A stretch of 8,484 bases of DNA from Candidatus Dadabacteria bacterium (GTDB taxonomy: Bacteria > Bdellovibrionota_C > UBA2361 > J135). Shown here in pieces: positions 1 to 5,612 of this stretch. A model generated the notes under the pieces. The model was not told the DNA's origin. It saw nothing but the letters and a program-made list of their open reading frames with translations, and did no database searches. The position numbers and the translations under genes are program-made. Each line of letters opens with the position of its first letter. Within the stretch, counting starts at the first letter, position 1. The stretch covers positions 1 through 8,484 of the forward strand of contig RFKT01000128.1 in the NCBI GenBank assembly GCA_003694225.1, in the 5' to 3' direction.

Positions 1-68
1 CAATATACCTATAAAAAATTATTATAAAGATATTTACGGAAACAGGATAAATCTCAGACACTAGATAG
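1..68. other. AT-rich edge region with no identified feature
   Basis: This short stretch lies beyond the stop codon of the leftmost minus-strand gene. It is AT-rich, with several A and T runs. I see no convincing stem-loop plus U-tract terminator for that gene, no tRNA and no start of another gene. Confidence 0.4.
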
Positions 69-476
69 CTAAAAGTTTATAACCTTTTTTGGTAAGCGCA
101 GATCTGAATGGCTGTGCAGCCCATTTGATGCCGCCTCATTAAGCTGCTCTTGAAGAAGCGCCGACCATGTCTCCCACCCCGAACATGCCGATCTCTCTTC
201 AACCAAATCACGGAGATCCTCTTTTGAATCGCCAGGATGGGCATCGCACAAGGTCTGAAGGGATCGGGTCACAAAATTCATTGCTTTGATAACATCAGTG
301 AAGTGTTCAGGCATTATCGGAGGGACTGACTTTCTCTCAAGCCTCTGTTTTGCGCGCTTAAGGCTTTTCTCCAACTCGCTGGCTGCCTGCTCCAATTCCA
401 CCAACTCAAGCTGGCGAATCGGCGTGCTCATAAGCCTAGGGTTGTGGTGAGGATGAAAGTACCTGTAAATATCCAT
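69..476 (-). CDS. hypothetical protein, 135 aa, probably alpha-helical and cytoplasmic
   Basis: I do not recognise this protein. It has no signal peptide and no membrane segment. The first 15 residues are rich in aromatic residues and histidine (YRYFHPHHNPRL, residues 4-15). Residues 19-50 form a charged amphipathic stretch rich in Leu, Glu, Lys and Arg that could be a long helix or coiled coil. Residues 56-115 look helical and include two Trp (W101, W104) and two Cys (C77, C98). The ATG start at 476 has an AGGGA-type ribosome binding site five bases upstream (plus-strand 482-486). Met16 is an alternative start but would remove the distinctive HPHHNPRL segment. It lies 106 bases downstream of pncC on the same strand, so it may share that transcript or have its own promoter; no strong promoter is visible in the gap. 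The regular codon structure and the ribosome binding site support a real gene. The function is unknown. Confidence 0.7.
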   Translation of the reverse strand: MDIYRYFHPHHNPRLMSTPIRQLELVELEQAASELEKSLKRAKQRLERKSVPPIMPEHFTDVIKAMNFVTRSLQTLCDAHPGDSKEDLRDLVEERSACSGWETWSALLQEQLNEAASNGLHSHSDLRLPKKVINF

Positions 477-582
477 AAACTTCCCTGCTGGGAGGATACA
501 TCACTGAAAGGAACTCAACAAGATGTAAATTTTTATAAAAGCAAAGGGTAAGATAGGAGATCTTTCCACAGGAGTATCGAGC

Positions 583-1068
583 TTACACAGATAAGAGCCT
601 TATCACGCTGAGCAAGGCGCTTTGCACAGCTTGGCGCCTTATCTCAGAGCGAGAGCCTTCAAAAAGTTTCTTCTCTGAAATAGAGTCGAGATAAGAAACA
701 GCGATAAAAACTGTCCCAACAGGTTTTTCATCTGTACCTCCCTCCGGCCCCGCTATGCCTGTGATAGAAACCCCTATGTCGGAGCCTATCAGAGCCTTCA
801 CCCCCTTAGCCATCTCGATGGCGCACTCAGCGCTAACAGCCCCGAAAGAGCTTATTGTTTCCTTTGCGACTTTTAATAGATCCTTTTTTACATGATTGCT
901 ATAGGCTACAACACCACCCAGAAAATAGCGGGATGAGCCGCTTACAGAGGTTAAGGCGCCGCCCAAAAGCCCGCCTGTGCACGACTCGGCTACAGCTATA
1001 GTTAAACCTCTGCTCTCCAAAAGCTTGTACAGGCTTTGTACTTGATCTCTTATCTGGGACTCATTCAC
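583..1068 (-). CDS. pncC: nicotinamide-nucleotide amidase (CinA C-terminal domain type)
   Basis: This family hydrolyses nicotinamide mononucleotide to nicotinic acid mononucleotide and ammonia, recycling pyridine nucleotide in the cytoplasm. The 161 residues match the usual length of the stand-alone domain; the N-terminal molybdopterin-binding-like domain of full CinA is absent. The family motifs appear in order: AESCTGG at 27-33, whose Ser29 is the expected nucleophile; GGVVAYSN at 51-58 followed by Lys61/Lys62; GAVS at 76-79; TGIAGPEGGT at 103-112 with EKPVGTV at 114-120; and a C-terminal segment with SRSEIRRQA. The start is GTG at 1068, because an in-frame TAA lies just upstream and no other start precedes the first motif. 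The GTG overlaps the TGA of the upstream M23 gene by four bases and has no evident ribosome binding site, so translation is probably coupled to that gene. Family membership is very secure; the enzymatic activity is inferred from characterised relatives. Confidence 0.93.
   Translation of the reverse strand: MNESQIRDQVQSLYKLLESRGLTIAVAESCTGGLLGGALTSVSGSSRYFLGGVVAYSNHVKKDLLKVAKETISSFGAVSAECAIEMAKGVKALIGSDIGVSITGIAGPEGGTDEKPVGTVFIAVSYLDSISEKKLFEGSRSEIRRQAVQSALLSVIRLLSV
1065..1068 (-). promoter_or_regulatory. four-base GTGA stop/start overlap (translational coupling)
   Basis: On the minus strand the TGA stop of the M23 peptidase gene shares bases with the GTG start of pncC. No purine-rich ribosome binding site precedes the GTG, which suggests that ribosomes finishing the peptidase reinitiate on pncC. 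Confidence 0.7.
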
Positions 1069-2345
1069 GACATCATTTTATCCAATAAATCCAATACCTT
1101 TTTCAGCGTTGATTGCGGCATCCTAAACGGCTTCCCTTCAACCACTATGGGAAGCTTTACCTTCAAAGGATCTACATATACTCCCTTTTTAAAGAACCCA
1201 AAGTGGAGGTGCGGCCCTGTAGCCAAACCTGTCTGCCCTACTCTTCCTATCACCTGCCCCCTCTTTACCCTAACCCCCCTACGTATTCCGGGCTCTATGC
1301 GTGAGAGATGAAAATACTCCGTAGCATAAATCTCCCCATGGCTTATTCTAACCATCTTTCCAGCTCCCCCTTTATACCCTGCAAACCGCACAATACCATC
1401 AGCTACGCTCCTTACAGGAGTCCCCACAGGAGCTGCAAAGTCTACCCCGTTATGGCGCCTTCTTCGCCTCAATACGGGATGGAATCTAGCAGAAGAAAAT
1501 ATAGAGCTTATCCTTGTAAACTTTACCGGATACCTCAAAAATGCTTTTTCAGCATACCTGCCTTCTTCGTCAAAAAAGCGGTACTTTCCATCGCCGCACT
1601 TATACCTCACAACTGCCATAAGCTTTGAACCTCTTCTAAGCCCGGCAGCCACAATATCACCCCATCCAACAACCCTTCCATCCTGGGTCGCCTTCTCAGT
1701 ATAAAGCACGATAAATCTGTCTCCGCGGCGCAGATCCCGGCTAAACTCGATTCTCCCCCCAAACAGATCCACATATCTATCAATTACAGGAAAGGGAATC
1801 CCATTTTCTTTGGCGGCCTGACTAAAGGATGTATGGATTGTACCTGTAGCCACCTTTCCTGATTCAAATACAGGAGCTGTATCTATACGGAAGGCAAAGG
1901 TTCCCCCTTTTCTCTGAACAATTAAGGTCTTTGCCGGGGAAAGTTCGCGTTCCATCTTTACGATCTTAGCTTTGTCCGTATAAAAAACCAGCTTCTCGCC
2001 CTCTTTAAGCCTTTCAAGCCTGTAGCGAGAATGCGCAAGGGATTGCGCTACTCTAAAACATTCAGCTGATTCAACCCCTGCTCGGCTGCACACAGAAGAA
2101 AATGTGTCTCCTCTTTTTACAGTATAGTTAAAACTCTCACCGTCTGAATGTGTTTCCTTAAAGGAAGCGCTACTAAATTTAGAAGGTGTTAACGGCTGAG
2201 AGCACTTCTGGCCTTGGCATGGCGGCAGCGGTTTTGCAGGTACTGGAGTTACTTTAGTGGAATTCTTTCCAGCAGACACCATAAATGCAGCGAAAGATTG
2301 AAGCAGTATAGTTGCCAAGACTATCCACCAGATGCGCTTTATCAC
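1065..2345 (-). CDS. secreted M23 family metallopeptidase with LysM-like and Csd3/MepM-type N-terminal domains
   Basis: Probably a zinc endopeptidase that cuts peptide cross-links in peptidoglycan in the periplasm. The 426 residues begin with a Sec-type signal or anchor (KR at 3-4, hydrophobic 6-24, possible cleavage after VSA at 23-25). A Pro/Ser/Thr-rich linker with C43 and C48 follows. A LysM/OapA-like segment begins at YTVKRGDTF (74-82). A middle domain at about 155-275 resembles the second N-terminal domain of MepM/Csd3 proteins (IHTSFSQAA at 170-178, DLRRGDRF at 204-211). The M23 domain covers about 283-395 with HNGVD (H298, D302), H346 in YFHLS, and HLHFG (H379, H381); H298, D302 and H381 are the expected zinc ligands. 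The start codon is GTG, supported by a GAGGAG ribosome binding site nine bases upstream. It is transcribed divergently from ruvX and overlaps pncC by four bases. The fold and catalytic residues are secure; the exact cross-link cut and any cell-cycle role are not. Confidence 0.92.
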   Translation of the reverse strand: MIKRIWWIVLATILLQSFAAFMVSAGKNSTKVTPVPAKPLPPCQGQKCSQPLTPSKFSSASFKETHSDGESFNYTVKRGDTFSSVCSRAGVESAECFRVAQSLAHSRYRLERLKEGEKLVFYTDKAKIVKMERELSPAKTLIVQRKGGTFAFRIDTAPVFESGKVATGTIHTSFSQAAKENGIPFPVIDRYVDLFGGRIEFSRDLRRGDRFIVLYTEKATQDGRVVGWGDIVAAGLRRGSKLMAVVRYKCGDGKYRFFDEEGRYAEKAFLRYPVKFTRISSIFSSARFHPVLRRRRRHNGVDFAAPVGTPVRSVADGIVRFAGYKGGAGKMVRISHGEIYATEYFHLSRIEPGIRRGVRVKRGQVIGRVGQTGLATGPHLHFGFFKKGVYVDPLKVKLPIVVEGKPFRMPQSTLKKVLDLLDKMMS

Positions 2346-2354
2346 TAGAAATAG

Positions 2355-2360
2355 CTCCTC
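2355..2360 (-). promoter_or_regulatory. ribosome binding site of the M23 peptidase gene
   Basis: Read on the minus strand this is GAGGAG, nine bases before the GTG at 2345. It decides in favour of the GTG start, which also places the signal peptide at the very N-terminus. Confidence 0.75.
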
Positions 2361-2400
2361 TTGCTTACTTCAAAACATATACACAACCAGAAACAGTGTT

Positions 2401-2429
2401 ATTCTGCCCCACTAGTTTCTACATGCCAA
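2401..2429 (-). promoter_or_regulatory. candidate sigma70-type promoter for the M23-pncC transcript
   Basis: On the minus strand TTGGCA (2424-2429, five of six matches to the -35 consensus) is followed by a 17-base spacer and CAGAAT (2401-2406, four of six matches to the -10 consensus). Transcription would start near 2394, giving a leader of about 49 bases that contains the GAGGAG ribosome binding site. This is found by eye only; a weaker alternative lies closer to the gene. Confidence 0.4.
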
Positions 2430-2435
2430 GCAATG

Positions 2436-2450
2436 AATATTGATAATATT
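2436..2450. repeat. short AT-rich inverted repeat, possible operator
   Basis: Two perfect six-base arms (AATATT) are separated by GAT. The repeat overlaps the -35 element of the rightward candidate promoter and lies 6 bases upstream of the leftward -35. In AT-rich DNA such a palindrome can arise by chance, so an operator role is only suggested by its position. Confidence 0.3.
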
Positions 2451-2468
2451 TAGGCAAAACCGTAAAAT
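2440..2468 (+). promoter_or_regulatory. candidate sigma70-type promoter for the ruvX operon
   Basis: TTGATA (2440-2445) is followed by exactly 17 bases and then TAAAAT (2463-2468), each five of six matches to consensus. The expected transcription start is about 2474-2476, only two to four bases before the ruvX ATG. The mRNA would therefore be essentially leaderless, consistent with the absence of a ribosome binding site before ruvX. Confidence 0.5.
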
Positions 2469-2477
2469 AGCGCAAAT

Positions 2478-2900
2478 ATGCCTGTAATATTGGGTCTTGA
2501 TGTGGGTTCAAGAAAGGTCGGCATCGCCCTCTCTGACGAAAGTGCGATGCTTGCCACGCCCCATAGTACTGTAGAAAGGAACGGCCGCAAGGCTGAAAAT
2601 GCCATACTCAAGCTTATCAAAGAGCTGGGGATAAAAACCGTTGTGGTAGGCCTTCCTTACTCAACCTCCGGGGAGAGAACTCCTATATGCCGTGAGATTG
2701 AAAATTTCTGCAGAAGACTGATGAAGCGGGCTAATATAAGGGTGGAATATATGGATGAATCCCTTACCACCGTCGAGGCGGAAGCAAAACTTAGAGAAAG
2801 CGGTAAGCGCATAGGCGATATGAGGAAAAAGGGCATGCTGGATGCAGCGGCAGCAGCTATAATTCTGCAAAGCTATCTAAATTTAAAGGATACAGACTGA
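2478..2900 (+). CDS. ruvX: RuvX/YqgF family protein (putative pre-16S rRNA nuclease / Holliday junction resolvase-like)
   Basis: Members of this RNase H-fold family are cytoplasmic; the E. coli homologue YqgF is implicated in maturing the 5' end of 16S rRNA, and a Holliday junction resolvase role has also been proposed. The 140 residues are the normal length. The expected acidic residues are D8 in GLDVGSRKVGIALSD (6-20), E94 in DESLTT (93-98) and D122 in LDAAAAAIILQSYL (121-134). The VVVGLP strand is at 55-60, but the following loop reads YSTSGE rather than the more usual N/M-D-G. The ATG at 2478 is the only possible start that keeps D8, because an in-frame TAA lies 15 bases upstream. No Shine-Dalgarno sequence is visible. 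It is the first gene of the rightward run and ends seven bases before mltG. The family is secure; the precise activity is known only from relatives. Confidence 0.93.
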   Translation: MPVILGLDVGSRKVGIALSDESAMLATPHSTVERNGRKAENAILKLIKELGIKTVVVGLPYSTSGERTPICREIENFCRRLMKRANIRVEYMDESLTTVEAEAKLRESGKRIGDMRKKGMLDAAAAAIILQSYLNLKDTD

Positions 2901-2907
2901 GACAGAC

Positions 2908-3942
2908 ATGAATGGGGTGAAGGTTTTCATAGCTCTCTGCCGCATACTAGGGTGGATCACCATAGCCTTAATGCCGCTGGCTATTCTTGGCGGAATAGCA
3001 TATTACGGTCTTAAAGGCTATCTCTTCGAGCCTCTTGAGCCTGGCTCAAAAAAGAAAGTTATCATTGAGATAAAGCCGGGAACGGGCTTTAAGGCAGCGG
3101 CGAAGCTTCTTGAAAGAAAAGGCATTGTCAAGGTTTGGTGGTCACTTGACCTTCTCTCTAGAATATCCGGCAACAATACAATTGAAGCAGGTGAATACAA
3201 CTTTTCTCCTTCCATGTCCCCCGAAGAGGTCTTAAAGGCTTTGGTCGAGGGAAAGATCTACAAGAGAACAGTGCTTTTTAGGGAAGGAGAGTCGATAAGG
3301 GTGTTGGGATCACTTGTAGAGAAAGCTGGTCTTGTATCCAAAGAAGAATTTAACAAGGTTTTATATGATCCAAAAATCATAAAACTTGCTGGCTTAGGAG
3401 CAGGTTCTTTTGAGGGATATCTTTTTCCTGACACGTACCACTTTACAAAGCCTATAACCCCCAAACAGATAATATGGACTATGCTTGAAAAAGGCGAGAA
3501 GGTGTGGACGCCGGCATTTCAGCGAAGAGCCGATGAACTACGCATGACAAGGCATGAGATTTTAACCCTCGCCTCGATGATCGAAAAAGAATCTGGAAAC
3601 AAAGATGAACAGCCCCTTATCTCATCTGTGTTTCACAACAGGCTTGCAAAAGGGATGAAGCTTGAATCCGATCCAACAGCCGTCTATGCAATACCGGGAT
3701 TTAGCGGCAAGATCCTTAAAAAGCACCTAAAGGTCTCAACCCCGTATAACACCTATATAATTTATGGTCTTCCGCCGGGTCCAATATGCAATCCGGGGTT
3801 ATCAGCAATTAAAGCAGCGCTGTATCCAGCAGATACAACATATCTTTATTTTGTAGCTGATGGCCGCGGCGGTCACATATTCTCTTCAACACTAGCTGAG
3901 CATAAAAGGGCTGTTGAATTTTACAGGCGGAGGCGGAGATAA
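2908..3942 (+). CDS. mltG: endolytic murein transglycosylase MltG (YceG-like)
   Basis: MltG is an inner-membrane lytic transglycosylase that cleaves nascent glycan strands on the periplasmic side and is thought to set strand length and terminate polymerisation. The 344 residues are a typical length. A single membrane anchor lies at about 14-34 with the rest periplasmic. The N-terminal substrate-binding (LysM-like) region is about 50-118 (IKPGTGFKAAAKLL at 55-68). Family motifs follow: FEGYLFPDTY at 168-177; LASMIEKES at 221-229, where E226 matches the catalytic glutamate; SDPTAVY at 254-260; and TPYNTY (278-283) with GLPPGPICNPG (287-297). The start ATG lies seven bases after the ruvX stop with only a weak ribosome binding site; GTG at 2917 is a minor alternative. 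The ruvX-mltG adjacency occurs in several bacterial lineages. The C-terminus ends in five consecutive arginines. Identification is very secure. Confidence 0.95.
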   Translation: MNGVKVFIALCRILGWITIALMPLAILGGIAYYGLKGYLFEPLEPGSKKKVIIEIKPGTGFKAAAKLLERKGIVKVWWSLDLLSRISGNNTIEAGEYNFSPSMSPEEVLKALVEGKIYKRTVLFREGESIRVLGSLVEKAGLVSKEEFNKVLYDPKIIKLAGLGAGSFEGYLFPDTYHFTKPITPKQIIWTMLEKGEKVWTPAFQRRADELRMTRHEILTLASMIEKESGNKDEQPLISSVFHNRLAKGMKLESDPTAVYAIPGFSGKILKKHLKVSTPYNTYIIYGLPPGPICNPGLSAIKAALYPADTTYLYFVADGRGGHIFSSTLAEHKRAVEFYRRRRR

Positions 3943-3964
3943 CCATCACGGTAATAATACATAG

Positions 3965-5599
3965 ATGTCCCCTAAGAAAGCTATAGAAGCTCTACACAAA
4001 AGGCTGAGACTCTACCATGCCTTAAAAACAGCATATTATCTCATTATAATTTTAGGGCTTTCTGTGATGATAGGTGGACTGACTTATCCCATATACCCCT
4101 TTTCATACATTGGATCCATATTTATCTTTGTCGCCAGCGTATTCTTTTTGCGGTTTAAAGGAGCTTTTAAGTTCCCAACCCAAAAAGACGCCTCTTTGAG
4201 CCTTGACGCCCATTACTGTGCCAAAGAGAGGTTTGTTACCCTGCTCGAACTTCAAGACCAAAAGAAAAGGGCTTATATTGAAAATCAGCTAAGTGCGGTA
4301 TTAGAGGGTTTCCGCGTAGGTGATATATGCAAGCCTCTCCCTTTGCCAAAACTTTTCTCAAGGCTTTTGGCCCTAATCCTTATCTGGGGGCTTAATCTTC
4401 TTTTTCTAACAGCCTCCTTGAGAGCGCCGCAGGGAGAGTTCCAAAGCTATGCAAAGGAGATAAGGGAGCTTATCGAACAAAATAGGGATATACCGGAACC
4501 GCTTTTGGATTCCCTATCTGAGTTGGCGGACAAACTGGAAGACCAAGCAACCAATGAAGATGAGCTCTTGGAGGCTATTAAAACCGCACAGTTAGAAGCC
4601 GAAAACACCATAGAATCATTAAAAAAATCCCCTTCCCCCAAAAGAACACCCAAAAAGCAAAAAAGAGACACCCAAAAACAAGAACAGAGGGCACCCAAAA
4701 ATACAGAGAGCAAAAAACAGGGCAAAAAAGGAACATCCAAAGATAACAATGAAAAGAAAGAAAAGGAAAATAAGGAAAACCGGGGAGATAACGGAGGCTC
4801 TAAGGAAAATAAAGGAGGAAAGGGAGATAAAAAATCAGGAAAGGGTGACAAATCCTCCAGCCGGTCGGAAAAATCCGGCAAAGGCCGCGGCCAGCCAAAA
4901 TCTGAAAAAAAACCGGGACAAAACCAAAATAAAACCGAAAATAAAAAAAAGGGGGAGAGGGGAGGTGGCAAAGGCAAAAGCTCCTCGAAAAAAAACCGGA
5001 TTCAAAGGGTTAAAGAAAAGCTAAAAAGCATTGAAAAAAAGATAAAGGAAAAGAAAGGCTCTAAGAACAAGAAAAACAGCAGCAACAGAAAAAACACTTC
5101 CAAGTCAAAGGGATCTAAACAATCTGCAAAAACTTCTGCCTCTAAGCAAAATCAAGGCAAGAAAACTGAAGAGCAATCCCCTAAAAGGGGTAAAACTCGC
5201 CAAAAAGCTTCATCTCAGAAAGGGCAGAAAAAATCAGAAAGAGCAGGAGAGAAGAAAAACCGATCTTCTCCATCTGAAACGATGATTAAAAAGGATTCTC
5301 GCAAGAGATCCTCTCCTCCACCAAAGCCGATTCCGGGTGAAAAGCCGAAGCGTTACGGCGACTTTTCCGGGGGAAAAGACTCTAAAAAGCTGGGCTCAAA
5401 GGGATTTAAGAATGTAGAAATATCTGGCAAGAATGAAAAGATTGATACAAGATATACTGACAAGGGAACCCTCGCTAAACACAATAACGAAGCGAAATAC
5501 AAGACTGAGATAGAGAATATCAAGCTGTCTGAGCCAGATCTTATAAAAGAAGGTTATAAACAGGAGATTCCCCTTGAATATAAAGAGATTATTGAGTGA
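3965..5599 (+). CDS. membrane protein with long lysine-rich low-complexity tail, upstream of moxR
   Basis: The 544 residues have no confidently recognised domain. A basic N-terminus precedes two membrane helices (about 21-40 and 47-63), a cytoplasmic loop (about 64-130) and a third helix (about 131-150); charge distribution predicts a periplasmic C-terminus. Residues 155-220 are an acidic helical, possibly coiled-coil stretch. Residues 221-450 are almost entirely Lys, Ser, Gly, Asn, Gln and Glu, with about 82 Lys/Arg against 25 Asp/Glu by hand count, and are probably disordered. Residues 455-544 have more complex sequence and end in EIPLEYKEIIE, which recalls the P-x-x-Y/L-R-x-x-I/V endings of large membrane proteins (DUF4175-like) that precede moxR in other bacteria; this resemblance is from memory. 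The ATG follows directly after an in-frame TAG and no good ribosome binding site is visible, so it may depend on upstream translation 22 bases away. A partner of the MoxR/Bat complex is the best guess. The reading frame is solid; the function is unknown. Confidence 0.82.
   Translation: MSPKKAIEALHKRLRLYHALKTAYYLIIILGLSVMIGGLTYPIYPFSYIGSIFIFVASVFFLRFKGAFKFPTQKDASLSLDAHYCAKERFVTLLELQDQKKRAYIENQLSAVLEGFRVGDICKPLPLPKLFSRLLALILIWGLNLLFLTASLRAPQGEFQSYAKEIRELIEQNRDIPEPLLDSLSELADKLEDQATNEDELLEAIKTAQLEAENTIESLKKSPSPKRTPKKQKRDTQKQEQRAPKNTESKKQGKKGTSKDNNEKKEKENKENRGDNGGSKENKGGKGDKKSGKGDKSSSRSEKSGKGRGQPKSEKKPGQNQNKTENKKKGERGGGKGKSSSKKNRIQRVKEKLKSIEKKIKEKKGSKNKKNSSNRKNTSKSKGSKQSAKTSASKQNQGKKTEEQSPKRGKTRQKASSQKGQKKSERAGEKKNRSSPSETMIKKDSRKRSSPPPKPIPGEKPKRYGDFSGGKDSKKLGSKGFKNVEISGKNEKIDTRYTDKGTLAKHNNEAKYKTEIENIKLSEPDLIKEGYKQEIPLEYKEIIE
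4625..5314 (+). repeat. low-complexity, purine-rich segment encoding the lysine-rich tail
   Basis: The coding strand is dominated by AAA, AAG, GAA, GGA and AGC-type codons and holds several A runs of seven or eight bases (for example 4905-4912, 4943-4950, 4988-4995 and 5034-5040). There is no fixed-length tandem repeat; it is compositional bias. The bias leaves long open frames on the other strand and in a shifted frame that are not genes. Confidence 0.8.
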
Positions 5600-5612
5600 G
5601 AAGAGATAAAAG

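Larger units (their letters stand above)
2346..2477. promoter_or_regulatory. divergent intergenic region between the M23 peptidase gene and ruvX
   Basis: This 132-base region contains the 5' control sequences of both transcription directions. It carries one plausible sigma70-type promoter per strand, with the two -35 elements separated by 10 bases, and a palindrome (AATATT-GAT-AATATT at 2436-2450) that overlaps the rightward -35 and sits just upstream of the leftward one. That arrangement would allow one regulator to affect both peptidoglycan hydrolase genes, but no known operator was recognised. Confidence 0.6.

Noticed and set aside
531..540. TTTTATAAAA as a -10 element for the 135-residue gene
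   Set aside because: No -35-like sequence lies at 16-18 bases upstream on the minus strand. The match is expected by chance in AT-rich spacer DNA.
1036..1628. Several plus-strand open frames over the M23 peptidase gene
   Set aside because: The minus-strand gene encodes complete M23 metal-site motifs with a signal peptide and ribosome binding site. The plus-strand frames are its complement and look like no known protein.
4447..4977. A 176-codon open frame on the minus strand, opposite the lysine-rich tail
   Set aside because: It is a run of Phe, Leu, Ser and Pro created by reading AAA/AAG/GAA/GGA codons backwards. The plus-strand gene has clear membrane helices, fits the operon and explains the bias.
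4749..5024. A 91-codon shifted-frame open frame inside the lysine-rich gene
   Set aside because: A-rich and G-rich sequence has few stops in any frame. The frame has no ribosome binding site or domain-like sequence and lies wholly inside the 544-residue gene.
4625..5314. The lysine-rich region as a fused histone H1-like DNA-binding domain
   Set aside because: There is no regular (S/T)PKK or AKKA-type repeat pattern, and the three preceding membrane helices predict a periplasmic location away from DNA.
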